From: Faecalimonas umbilicata
GTDB taxonomy: Bacteria > Bacillota > Clostridia > Lachnospirales > Lachnospiraceae
Assembly: GCF_004346095.1 (NCBI RefSeq)
Contig: NZ_SLZV01000014.1
Location: 1 to 64,000 of the forward strand
Length of the DNA: 64,000 nt
Reading direction: 5' to 3'
In this document: one piece after another, positions 1-7,312 of the stretch
How positions within the stretch are numbered: the stretch's first letter is position 1
How the letters are laid out: every line of letters starts with the position of its first letter
Program-made: the position numbers and the translations under genes
Notes under the pieces: model-generated
Told to the model about the DNA's origin: nothing
Database searches by the model: none
The model's input: only the letters and a program-made list of their open reading frames with translations

Positions 1-95
1 GTTTGTGAAAACTAAGGAACCGCCTAGTACTGAACGGTATGCTAGGTGGTGTGAGAGGTCGGCTAATCAATTAATGATTAGCCTCCTACTCGATT
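1..95 (+). mobile_element. 3' end of a group II intron (domains V and VI)
   Basis: The first 95 bases fold as the catalytic end of a bacterial group II intron. A domain V-like hairpin pairs ACCGCCTAG (19-27) with CTAGGTGGT (42-50). The GTGAGAGG linker follows, then a domain VI-like hairpin pairing GGCTAATCA (61-69) with TGATTAGCC (74-82). The CTCCTACTCGAT end that closes many such introns comes last. The intron body and any reverse transcriptase gene lie outside the window to the left. The exact 3' splice point (about 94-95) is inferred. The 52 bases up to the next gene show nothing else. Confidence 0.65.
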
Positions 96-147
96 GCGGT
101 TCTATTTGTGCTTGCAGGATGCTGTGTGTCTAAAGCCGCTCAGAACA

Positions 148-1011
148 TTAAGAAGAAAACTGAGAGTATTTCTTCGGTGAGATGCCGACTGCCTTTGTAA
201 ATGTCTTCAGGAAGTTACTGTAATCGTTGAACCCGCATTCTTCACATACCTCATTGACCGATTTCCCTTCAGCAAGCAATGACTTTGCGATCGTGATTCG
301 TTTGGCAGTAATATATTTGTTGATCGTTGTCCCGGTCGCAGATTTGAAAATACGGCACAGGTAGGAAGGACTCAGATAGAAATTTTCGGAGAGTTCTTCG
401 ATTGTCAGTGGATTCTGAATGTGCTGGTTGATATAAGTCAGAATCCGGTCAACCTGTTGGTGCTGCGTCGAGCGAAAAGAAGATGTGACAGGGAGGTTGT
501 TGTCAGAGAAAATTTTATTCAAAAATACCATTAATTCTGTGAACGTGGCTTTCTCTATAAGATCTGCGCCGAATCCGTCTGTGCTGACAAGTTTATGAAT
601 GAAGTACTGAAAGAGCTTTTGCTCCTCGGCATTCAGAGAGCGCTTGTGCAGGTTTGGATTGGAAGCATCACGAGAAGAAAAGCAGTTATCCAGATTGGTC
701 TGCCCAGAAGAAAGCTGTTTTAAAAAGTCTGGAAAGATAGATAAAACAATCCGCTCATGGACTTTCTCGTCAATATAAGTTAAATGGTGGCTTTCATACT
801 GATTAATGAAGAAAATATCCCCTGGTTCGATGCTGTAGAACCGGTTATCAATGAGAAACTGTTTGCCGCCGGAAATAGAAAAATAAATTTCATAGCTTTC
901 GTGAATATGTACATCCATGGTCTTTTCATCATTGTATAAGTGGGCAACAGCAAAAGTTTTCTGATCTAAACAAGAAGCGATTGCTTCTTTACATGAACGT
1001 TGTAATTCCAT
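148..1011 (-). CDS. AraC family transcriptional regulator with N-terminal cupin
   Basis: A 287-residue regulator with an N-terminal AraC-type cupin (about 25-105, with an HIHESYEIYFS stretch) for small-molecule sensing. Its C-terminal DNA-binding half carries two helix-turn-helix motifs (about 190-285), including LSPSYLCRIFK and the closing YSNFLKTFTKAVGISPKKY signature. The start at 1011 is chosen because GAGGAGG lies six bases upstream; a TTG at 1026 is in frame but lies upstream of that ribosome site. It is divergent from the MarR-MATE pair, so it may act on its own promoter or the shared intergenic region. No ligand can be assigned. Family is certain, target unknown. Confidence 0.9.
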   Translation of the reverse strand: MELQRSCKEAIASCLDQKTFAVAHLYNDEKTMDVHIHESYEIYFSISGGKQFLIDNRFYSIEPGDIFFINQYESHHLTYIDEKVHERIVLSIFPDFLKQLSSGQTNLDNCFSSRDASNPNLHKRSLNAEEQKLFQYFIHKLVSTDGFGADLIEKATFTELMVFLNKIFSDNNLPVTSSFRSTQHQQVDRILTYINQHIQNPLTIEELSENFYLSPSYLCRIFKSATGTTINKYITAKRITIAKSLLAEGKSVNEVCEECGFNDYSNFLKTFTKAVGISPKKYSQFSS

Positions 1012-1137
1012 ATCAAACCTCCTCAAAATTTGATAAAATTATAACAGATTTTGTGAATTTTTACAATTCGTCTTTGGATGATTGTACTCTTTTAAAAAGT
1101 ATTTGCTGCCTTTTTCGGAAAACACCTACCGCCGTAT

Positions 1138-1167
1138 ATTGACATTCCAGGAGCGTCAATTTATAAT
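1138..1167 (+). promoter_or_regulatory. Consensus promoter with inverted repeat before the MarR gene
   Basis: TTGACA (1139-1144), a 17-base spacer and TATAAT (1162-1167) make a perfect sigma-A promoter. ATTGAC (1138-1143) and GTCAAT (1155-1160) form an inverted repeat inside it, covering the -35 box and most of the spacer. A repeat in this position would let the MarR protein encoded just downstream repress its own promoter. The autoregulation is inference. Confidence 0.75.
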
Positions 1168-1200
1168 CAATAATTAGGGGACTAACAAATGGAGGATAAT

Positions 1201-1656
1201 ATGGAACGGGACATTGCGATTGGCAGAATAATCGGCATTTTGTCAAATCAGATCAAGAGACAATTTGACAGTTCTGCCTCAAAGACAGGTGTGACCGGAG
1301 TGCAGGGACGGGTGTTGCATTATCTTTTGGGACAGCCAAGAGAACAGGAGATTTTTCAGAAGGATCTGGAGGAAGAGTTTAATTTAAGAAGATCTTCAGC
1401 TACGGGTATCTTACAGCTTATGGAGAAGAACGGATATATCGAACGGGTTCCGGTGGAATATGATGCGAGATTGAAGAAAATAGTAGTACTTCCGAAAGGG
1501 CTGGAGGCAAGTGCGGCAGTGGATGAGGATATCCGATATGTAGAATCTAAGCTGCAAGATGGACTGACAGAGGAAGAATTGGAAATTTTTCGACGGGCAG
1601 CAAAGAAGATGCTAAGAAATCTCCAACAGTCGAGGGATGGAGAAGAAAAAGGATAA
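1201..1656 (+). CDS. MarR family transcriptional regulator
   Basis: A 151-residue winged-helix repressor. The MarR core is visible: helix-turn-helix segment FQKDLEEEFNLRRSSATGIL, then the wing containing EYDARLKKIVVLPKG with the conserved D-R-K pattern, and an N- and C-terminal helical dimer interface. The start at 1201 is preferred over an ATG at 1189 because GGAGG (1191-1195) lies five bases upstream of it. MarR repressors commonly sense phenolic or drug-like compounds and control an adjacent efflux pump. The next gene is a MATE transporter, but with its own promoter. A palindrome in the promoter suggests autorepression (inference). Confidence 0.9.
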   Translation: MERDIAIGRIIGILSNQIKRQFDSSASKTGVTGVQGRVLHYLLGQPREQEIFQKDLEEEFNLRRSSATGILQLMEKNGYIERVPVEYDARLKKIVVLPKGLEASAAVDEDIRYVESKLQDGLTEEELEIFRRAAKKMLRNLQQSRDGEEKG

Positions 1657-1706
1657 TTTTATCTTGCAAGGGAAAAGAGCGGATAGCTGCAAGGCTAAAA
1701 ATAGAA

Positions 1707-1735
1707 TTGACAAGTGGAAATAACCGTGCTATTCT
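1707..1735 (+). promoter_or_regulatory. Promoter for the MATE gene
   Basis: TTGACA (1707-1712), 17 bases, TATTCT (1730-1735). It lies 122 bases upstream of the MATE start, leaving a leader that contains a strong hairpin. Confidence 0.6.
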
Positions 1736-1763
1736 GTTACGGTGTAAAATAAAGTGCCGGATG

Positions 1764-1817
1764 GGCTATAAATTTTTTCTGTTTCTGATTTAAACAGAAA
1801 AGATTTATAGCCTTTTT
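1764..1817 (+). terminator. Hairpin plus T-tract in the MATE leader (possible attenuator)
   Basis: GGCTATAAA (1764-1772) pairs with TTTATAGCC (1804-1812), and TCTGTTT with AAACAGA inside it, followed by TTTTT. This is the form of an intrinsic terminator. It lies downstream of the promoter at 1707-1735 and upstream of the MATE gene, so it could work as a leader attenuator rather than as the end of the MarR transcript. Confidence 0.6.
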
Positions 1818-1856
1818 GTGTACTAAAAAAGGAAAAGATAAAGGAGGAGTTGTTAA

Positions 1857-3194
1857 ATGAAACAATCAGAAAATCAAATGGGAACGAAAGCAATTTTTCC
1901 TCTCTTGATGGGGATGTCTGTTCCGCCGATGATTTCGATGCTGATTCAATCTTTATACAATATCGTAGACAGTATTTTTGTAGCTAAGCTGGGAGAGGAG
2001 GCGCTTACAGCAGTCTCTCTCGCTTATCCGCTTCAGAATTTAGTACTTGCCGTGGCGGTAGGACTTGGTGTAGCAACGAATGCAGCGATTGCAAGAAATC
2101 TTGGAGCAAAAAAAAGTGAGGAGGCAAATGATGCGGCGGCACATGGGCTTGTGCTGACAGGTATTCATTCGATATTTTTTATTTTGCTTGGAATCTTTTT
2201 TACAAAACCATTTTTGCAGATGTTCACAGATAATCCGACGGTGCTGGAGTGGTCCTGTCAGTATTCTTATATTGTGATCTGCCTTTCGTTTGGATCGCTC
2301 TTTCATATTGAGATTGAAAAGATGTTTCAGGCGACAGGAAATATGTTTTTACCGATGATCATGCAGGGGGTGGGAGCGATTGTGAATATTATCCTTGATC
2401 CGATCATGATCTTTGGACTGTTTGGATTCCCAGCGATGGGAGTACGGGGAGCAGCGACAGCGACGATTCTTGGACAGTTTTCCGCGTGCATGTTATCCAT
2501 CATCTTGTTTTGCAGACACAGTGGAGGACTTCAGATTCATATGAAGGGATTCCGCATGAAAGGAAGGATTGTCAGACAGCTGTATCTTGTAGCGGTTCCA
2601 TCTACCGTGATGATGTCCCTTCCGTCTATCCTGATCGGTGTTTTAAATGGAATTTTAGGAGCTGTTTCCCAGACAGCAGTTGCGGTACTTGGAGTGTATT
2701 TTAAACTTCAGATGTTTGTCTATATGCCGGCAAATGGAATCATTCAAGGAATGCGTCCGATCATCAGTTACAATTATGGAGCAGGGGCCAAGAAGAGACT
2801 TCATGAGACAATTAAGGTCAGTGTGCTGGTGACAGCGGTCATTATGGCAGTGGGAACGATTCTGTTTATGGGATTTCCAGAGCCGGTTCTTTCTTTGTTC
2901 AGTGCCACAGAAGAAATGCAGAAGATGGGAGCACAGGCGCTTCGGATCATCGGAACTGGATTTATTGTATCTGCATTGGGAACAGTATTTGCCGGTGTGT
3001 TTGAGTCGATGGGAAAAGGAATTGCGTCTCTGATCGTATCTCTGTTACGACAGCTGGTCATCATTGTTCCATGTTCTTTGATGCTGATCAAGGTGATGGG
3101 AGTTGCGGGAGTGTGGTTGACATTTCCAGTATCAGAGGCAGTGGCAGCAGTTGTTGCCTCTATTCTTCTGTACCGTATGATGAAGAAAATTTAG
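1857..3194 (+). CDS. MATE family efflux transporter
   Basis: A 445-residue multidrug and toxin extrusion (MATE) antiporter with about 12 membrane helices. Typical family stretches are PLLMGMSVPPMISMLIQSLY and YNIVDSIFVAKLGEEALTAV at the N-terminus, GVRGAATATILGQ in the middle and GMRPIISYNYGAG at the start of the second half. MATE pumps exchange cationic drugs or metabolites for H+ or Na+. AAAGGAGG precedes the ATG. It follows a MarR regulator, a common arrangement for inducible efflux. The leader hairpin suggests extra control. Substrate cannot be read from sequence. Confidence 0.92.
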   Translation: MKQSENQMGTKAIFPLLMGMSVPPMISMLIQSLYNIVDSIFVAKLGEEALTAVSLAYPLQNLVLAVAVGLGVATNAAIARNLGAKKSEEANDAAAHGLVLTGIHSIFFILLGIFFTKPFLQMFTDNPTVLEWSCQYSYIVICLSFGSLFHIEIEKMFQATGNMFLPMIMQGVGAIVNIILDPIMIFGLFGFPAMGVRGAATATILGQFSACMLSIILFCRHSGGLQIHMKGFRMKGRIVRQLYLVAVPSTVMMSLPSILIGVLNGILGAVSQTAVAVLGVYFKLQMFVYMPANGIIQGMRPIISYNYGAGAKKRLHETIKVSVLVTAVIMAVGTILFMGFPEPVLSLFSATEEMQKMGAQALRIIGTGFIVSALGTVFAGVFESMGKGIASLIVSLLRQLVIIVPCSLMLIKVMGVAGVWLTFPVSEAVAAVVASILLYRMMKKI

Positions 3195-3342
3195 CATGCA
3201 TAGTTTAGGGCGGCGGATAGCACCTGTCCACAATCTTAAAGAAAGATTCAGAAAAACAAGGTGGAATTTTTCAGAAAAAAGTAGTAAAATATAGGAAAGA
3301 TACAGAAAATAAAACCGATACGCACAAGAAGGGGGCGTCAGT

Positions 3343-3510
3343 ATGAATCAGGAATTGATCAGACAGTTAAAATATGTGAAGCAATGCATCGTAAACAAAG
3401 AAATGCGTGGAAATGACTGGGAGGAACAACAGGAGGCTGTCAACAAGTTGGAAGAAGTCATTAATTATCTCAAAGATGAAGAAGGGAAAGCGGTCGAGTT
3501 CGATTCTTGA
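3343..3510 (+). CDS. Small hypothetical protein, 55 residues
   Basis: A short open frame, MNQELIRQLKYV to the end KAVEFDS, with AGAAGGGGGCG just upstream of the ATG and a strong terminator 90 bases downstream. It is charged, predicted helical and has no membrane segment. Its middle, EQQEAVNKLEEVINYL, has heptad-like spacing. I do not recognise the family. Ribosome site, codon use like its neighbours and the terminator argue for a real gene. It stands alone between a MATE gene and a HAD phosphatase. Confidence 0.55.
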   Translation: MNQELIRQLKYVKQCIVNKEMRGNDWEEQQEAVNKLEEVINYLKDEEGKAVEFDS

Positions 3511-3600
3511 TCGGCGAGACGTGGCAGCCGACTTAAAGAATGTGAATCGTATATAGAAGAAAGTAACGGCAGAGAAGGGAAGACCGATTTTGCCGGATGA

Positions 3601-3656
3601 AAAATCCCCCCTGGGCAGACAAGGCGATAAGCGGAAATCTGCTCAGGGATTTTTTG
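3601..3656 (+). terminator. Intrinsic terminator after the small ORF
   Basis: AAAATCCC and CTGGGCAGA (left arm, 3601-3619) pair with TCTGCTCAG and GGATTTTTT (right arm, 3638-3655). The gap 3511-3813 holds no other gene. An upstream part (3511-3600) shows nothing. The part after the hairpin probably holds the promoter of the HAD gene, with TATAGT near 3740 the best -10 candidate. Confidence 0.75.
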
Positions 3657-3813
3657 TTCCTGTTTTCAGTTGTGGACAGGAACAATTTTTATTTGCGGAG
3701 GAAATTGCTGAGATATTGCTATTCACTTTCTGGATATGATATAGTTGTTGTGGAAAAGGAATATACTGACCATTTTTGGAAGGACAAAACAGAAGAGAAT
3801 AAGGGAGAGACAT

Positions 3814-4515
3814 ATGGCACAGAAGAAGATAACAGCATTGATTTTTGATATGGACGGACTGATCTTTGACTCAGAGCGCGTTGTGCAGCGTTCCTGGAAC
3901 CGAGCAGGAGAGGTGCTCGGAATTCCCGAAATGGGAGAACATATTTATCATACGATTGGATTTAATGTGGTGAGAAGAGAACAATATTTTCGCACAGCCA
4001 TCCGGGAAGATTTTCCGATGGATAGGTTTAATGAACTGACAAGAGCATTTTTTAAAGAAATCGTAGCATCTGAAGGTCTGGCGATGAAACCGGGGGTGAA
4101 AGAGCTGATTGCCTATGCAAAAGAGAATGGGTATAAGCTTGCGGTCGCCTCGTCTTCGAGAAGAGAACATGCGGTGAACTTGTTGACAGAAGCAGGAGTA
4201 TACTCGTATTTTGACGGTAGTGTTTTCGGGGATATGGTAAAAAATGCGAAGCCGGATCCGGAAATTTATCGGACTGCCTGTGAAGTGATCCAGGCAGTGC
4301 CGGAGGAGACGGTAGCATTGGAGGATGCACCGGCGGGTGTGAAATCTGCATCAGGGGCAGGTCTGCGGGCGATTATGATCCCTGATCTTGTACAACCAGA
4401 TGAGGAGACGATGAAGGATGTCTGGAAAAAGTACAATACACTTCTGGATGTCTTGGAGTTATTAAAAGAACAAGAGGCAGATAACAAAAGGAATATGTCC
4501 GGGGGGAAGGAATAA
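3814..4515 (+). CDS. HAD family phosphatase, beta-phosphoglucomutase-like
   Basis: A 233-residue haloacid dehalogenase superfamily phosphatase. Motif I is FDMDGLIFDSE, with the nucleophile Asp and the acid/base Asp two residues on. Motif II is VASSS. The Lys of motif III lies in KNAKPDPEIY. Motif IV, EDAPAGVKSA, binds Mg2+. The helical cap sits between motifs I and II, as in beta-phosphoglucomutase and sugar-phosphate phosphatases. The start at 3814 is chosen for AAGGGAGAG just upstream; an in-frame ATG at 3745 has no ribosome site. It is probably co-transcribed with the following MATE gene (21-base gap). Exact substrate unknown. Confidence 0.88.
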   Translation: MAQKKITALIFDMDGLIFDSERVVQRSWNRAGEVLGIPEMGEHIYHTIGFNVVRREQYFRTAIREDFPMDRFNELTRAFFKEIVASEGLAMKPGVKELIAYAKENGYKLAVASSSRREHAVNLLTEAGVYSYFDGSVFGDMVKNAKPDPEIYRTACEVIQAVPEETVALEDAPAGVKSASGAGLRAIMIPDLVQPDEETMKDVWKKYNTLLDVLELLKEQEADNKRNMSGGKE

Positions 4516-4536
4516 AAAGAGAAAAAGGAGAGGGAG

Positions 4537-5967
4537 ATGAAAATGAGAGAAAAATCAAGAGAAAATCATAGTGGAAGTCAGGCTTTGGCAGGACATCGCA
4601 AAGCACTTTTTCTGACGATTCTGGCGCTGGCATGGCCGACACTTTTGGAACAGATGCTGCAGACACTTGTACAGTATATTGATGCGGCGATGGTCGGAAG
4701 AATCGGCGCAGAAGCCACGGCAACGGTCGGGATGAGCACGTCGGTCACATGGCTTGTGAACGGACCGTTGTTTGCAATGGGAATTGGATTTATGGCATTT
4801 ATTTCAAGGGAAATGGGAGCAGAAGCATTTGATAATGTGAAGAGGGCATCTGTGCAGGCAGTGATCGTTACCGTGGTGACCGGAATCGGAGTTGGGGTAT
4901 TGACACTTGCTGTCAGTCCGATTCTTCCAACGTGGATGGGAGTAGATCCGGCGATCAAAAAGGATGCGTCCCTCTATTTTGCGATCATCTGCCTTCCGAT
5001 GCTCTTCCGCAGTGCGATCATTATTTTCGGAGCGCTGCTTCGGGCAGTGGGAGATACAAAGACACCAATGTATGTCAATGTTTGTATGAATCTTGTGAAT
5101 ATCGTCCTGAATTACCTTTTTATCTATGATACAAGAATGATCAAAATCGGTGGAGCCAGTGTGAAAATGTTTGGATTCGGATATGGGGCAGTCGGAGCCG
5201 GAATCGGAACGGCAGTCTCCTTTGTAGTTGGCGGAATCTTTATGACGATCGCACTTTATAAAAACCGATATGTATCTCCGGCGGGATGTGAAATCCGCCC
5301 GGAGAGGGAAATTATGGAACCTTGTATTCGCGTTGGATTTCCGGTTGCGATGGAACGCATGGCTACCTGTCTTGGTCATGTCGTGTTTGCATCGCTTGTG
5401 ACAGGACTTGGAACAGTGGCTTTTGCGGCGCACTCGATTGCACTGACAGTAGAACAGGCGTTTTACATCCCGGGATATGGAATGCAGGCCGCAGCAGCTA
5501 CTTTGGCAGGAAATGCCATTGGTGCAAAAGACCAGAAACGGCTGCACGAATTGACAAGGATGTTGATCGTGATCATTCTTGTGATTATGACTGTATCCGG
5601 AGCGCTCTTGTTTTTCATGGCACCACAGCTTTTGCAGCTGTTTACGAAGGAAAGTGATGTCATTGCACTTGGAACGGTTGTCCTTCGTATGGTTGCAGTA
5701 TCAGAGCCACTATTTGGTGTATTGATTATCCTCGAGGGAATTTTCAATGGGGTAGGAGATACGGTAAAGCCGTTTTACTATGCGCTATTCAGTATGTGGT
5801 GTGTGAGAGTGTTAGGAACATTCTTCTGTGTCAAAGTATTCCATCTTGGACTGTATGCAGTGTGGGGATGCATGATCGCTAATAATGTCTGTCTGGGAAG
5901 TTTGTTTATCCTGCGATATCTGCGGGGAGGCTGGAATCCACTGAATAAAGAGAAAAGTAGAAAATAA
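4537..5967 (+). CDS. MATE family efflux transporter (second copy, distinct type)
   Basis: A 476-residue MATE antiporter with about 12 membrane helices, of a different subgroup from the one at 1857. Typical segments are LALAWPTLLEQMLQTLVQY at the N-terminus, MVGRIGAEATATVGMS, LLRAVGDTKTPMYVN and GMQAAAATLAGNAIGAKD. The DinF/NorM-like layout fits drug/Na+ or drug/H+ exchange. GGAGAGGGAG precedes the ATG; a second in-frame ATG at 4543 is possible. It follows the HAD phosphatase closely, and a glycerate kinase comes 58 bases later, so the three may form one transcript. No substrate can be assigned. Confidence 0.92.
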   Translation: MKMREKSRENHSGSQALAGHRKALFLTILALAWPTLLEQMLQTLVQYIDAAMVGRIGAEATATVGMSTSVTWLVNGPLFAMGIGFMAFISREMGAEAFDNVKRASVQAVIVTVVTGIGVGVLTLAVSPILPTWMGVDPAIKKDASLYFAIICLPMLFRSAIIIFGALLRAVGDTKTPMYVNVCMNLVNIVLNYLFIYDTRMIKIGGASVKMFGFGYGAVGAGIGTAVSFVVGGIFMTIALYKNRYVSPAGCEIRPEREIMEPCIRVGFPVAMERMATCLGHVVFASLVTGLGTVAFAAHSIALTVEQAFYIPGYGMQAAAATLAGNAIGAKDQKRLHELTRMLIVIILVIMTVSGALLFFMAPQLLQLFTKESDVIALGTVVLRMVAVSEPLFGVLIILEGIFNGVGDTVKPFYYALFSMWCVRVLGTFFCVKVFHLGLYAVWGCMIANNVCLGSLFILRYLRGGWNPLNKEKSRK

Positions 5968-6025
5968 AAATAGTAGTAGGAATCGTGATAAGTTCAGGAA
6001 GGCAATGTGGTAGTGAGGCGATCAT

Positions 6026-7159
6026 ATGAAGAAAATTGTAATAATCCCAGATTCTTTTAAGGGAACGATCAGCAGCCAGGAGGCAGGCAGAATTATTGAG
6101 GAAGAGGCAAAAAAGAGATGGCCGGATGTGGAAACAGTTCGGATGGAAATAGCGGACGGAGGGGAGGGAAGCGTGGATGCTTTCCTCTCTGTTTTAGATG
6201 GGGAGAAAAAACAAGTAAAGGTGAGGGGACCTTATGGCGAGCAGGTGGAAAGTTTTTATGGAAAAATAAAAGAAACAGCAGTCATTGAAATGGCAGCAGC
6301 GGCAGGACTTCCTCTTGCAGGGGAGCGCTTAAATGCCGGGGAAGCTACAACTTATGGGGTTGGAGAGTTGATTTTAGATGCGCTTCAGGGAGGAGTGAAG
6401 AAAATCATATTAGGACTTGGGGGAAGTGCTACAAACGAAGGGGGTGCTGGTGCGCTTGCGGCATTGGGAGTTAAATTTTTGAATGAAAGAGGAGAAGAAT
6501 TTATTCCGGTTGGGAATACTTTGCATTGTATTAAAAAAATTGATCTGTCAGAGCTTGACCAACGAATAAAGGAAACGGAAATTTTGGTTATGTGTGATGT
6601 CAGTACCGTTTTGTGCGGAGCAAACGGAGCAACTGCAATATTTGGACCACAGAAGGGGGTAGAACCGGAGGACGTTTCCAGATTAGATGACGGATTGAGA
6701 CATTTTGCAGAGAAAATATATGAGGTGACCGGAAAGGAAATTTTGCAATTAGAAGGAGGCGGAGCTGCTGGAGGAATGGGAGCTGGTATCGCAGCGATTC
6801 TTGGGGGAAAGCTGATGAGTGGAATTGATGTTATGCTGGATACGATCACATTTGAGGAGGTTTTGAAAGATACATCCATGGTAATTACTGGGGAGGGAAA
6901 GATTGATGGACAGAGTTCCTATGGAAAAGTAATTTCAGGGGTAGCGAAACGGGCAAAGAAATATCAGGTTCCGGTGATCGCACTTGCGGGGGCAGTCACA
7001 GAAGATGCAGATCTGTTGTATGAGATGGGAGTCAGTGCAATGTTTGGGATTAATAGAAGAGCATTGTCATTTGAGGAACTAAAAGCGACAACGAAAATAG
7101 ATTTGAGAAAGACAGCAGAATCGATCTTCCGTTTGATGGATCTGTCCTCAAAAGTTTAG
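6026..7159 (+). CDS. glxK: Glycerate kinase (GlxK/GarK type)
   Basis: A 377-residue class II glycerate kinase that phosphorylates D-glycerate (2- or 3-phosphoglycerate depending on subtype) with ATP, feeding glycolysis. Family landmarks are the N-terminal IPDSFKGTISSQEAG, the ADGGEGSVDAF loop, GLGGSATNEGGAGALAALG in the centre, and the TGEGKIDGQSSYGK region near the C-terminus. Length is normal for the family. The ribosome site is weak (TGAGGCG before CATATG). It lies directly after a MATE gene and before an amidohydrolase with its own promoter. Glycerate could come from sugar-acid breakdown, which fits the hydroxyacid dehydrogenases at 11-13 kb, but that link is inference. Confidence 0.92.
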   Translation: MKKIVIIPDSFKGTISSQEAGRIIEEEAKKRWPDVETVRMEIADGGEGSVDAFLSVLDGEKKQVKVRGPYGEQVESFYGKIKETAVIEMAAAAGLPLAGERLNAGEATTYGVGELILDALQGGVKKIILGLGGSATNEGGAGALAALGVKFLNERGEEFIPVGNTLHCIKKIDLSELDQRIKETEILVMCDVSTVLCGANGATAIFGPQKGVEPEDVSRLDDGLRHFAEKIYEVTGKEILQLEGGGAAGGMGAGIAAILGGKLMSGIDVMLDTITFEEVLKDTSMVITGEGKIDGQSSYGKVISGVAKRAKKYQVPVIALAGAVTEDADLLYEMGVSAMFGINRRALSFEELKATTKIDLRKTAESIFRLMDLSSKV

Positions 7160-7170
7160 TTTTTTTTCAC

Positions 7171-7199
7171 TTGACGATGAATGAAATTTGACAGATAAT
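7171..7199 (+). promoter_or_regulatory. Probable promoter for the amidohydrolase-EamA pair
   Basis: TTGACG (7171-7176), 17 bases, GATAAT (7194-7199), placed 113 bases upstream of the amidohydrolase start and just after a T-tract following glxK. Confidence 0.5.
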
Positions 7200-7312
7200 A
7201 GAGTTCGATTTAGAGAGAGGAACATAGCAGGACGAAACAGGCGCACTTGCGGCTGTCGGAAGAGGAAAGAAGAAAAAGTATATTGAAATAGAATAAAAGA
7301 AGAGGAGAATTT

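Noticed and set aside
3597-3848. 83-residue open frame across the terminator at 3601-3656
   Set aside because: It starts inside a terminator hairpin and overlaps the HAD gene in another frame.
4804-5547. 247-residue open frame on the minus strand inside the MATE gene
   Set aside because: It is Cys/His/Arg-rich without family features and lies fully opposite a well-supported transporter gene.
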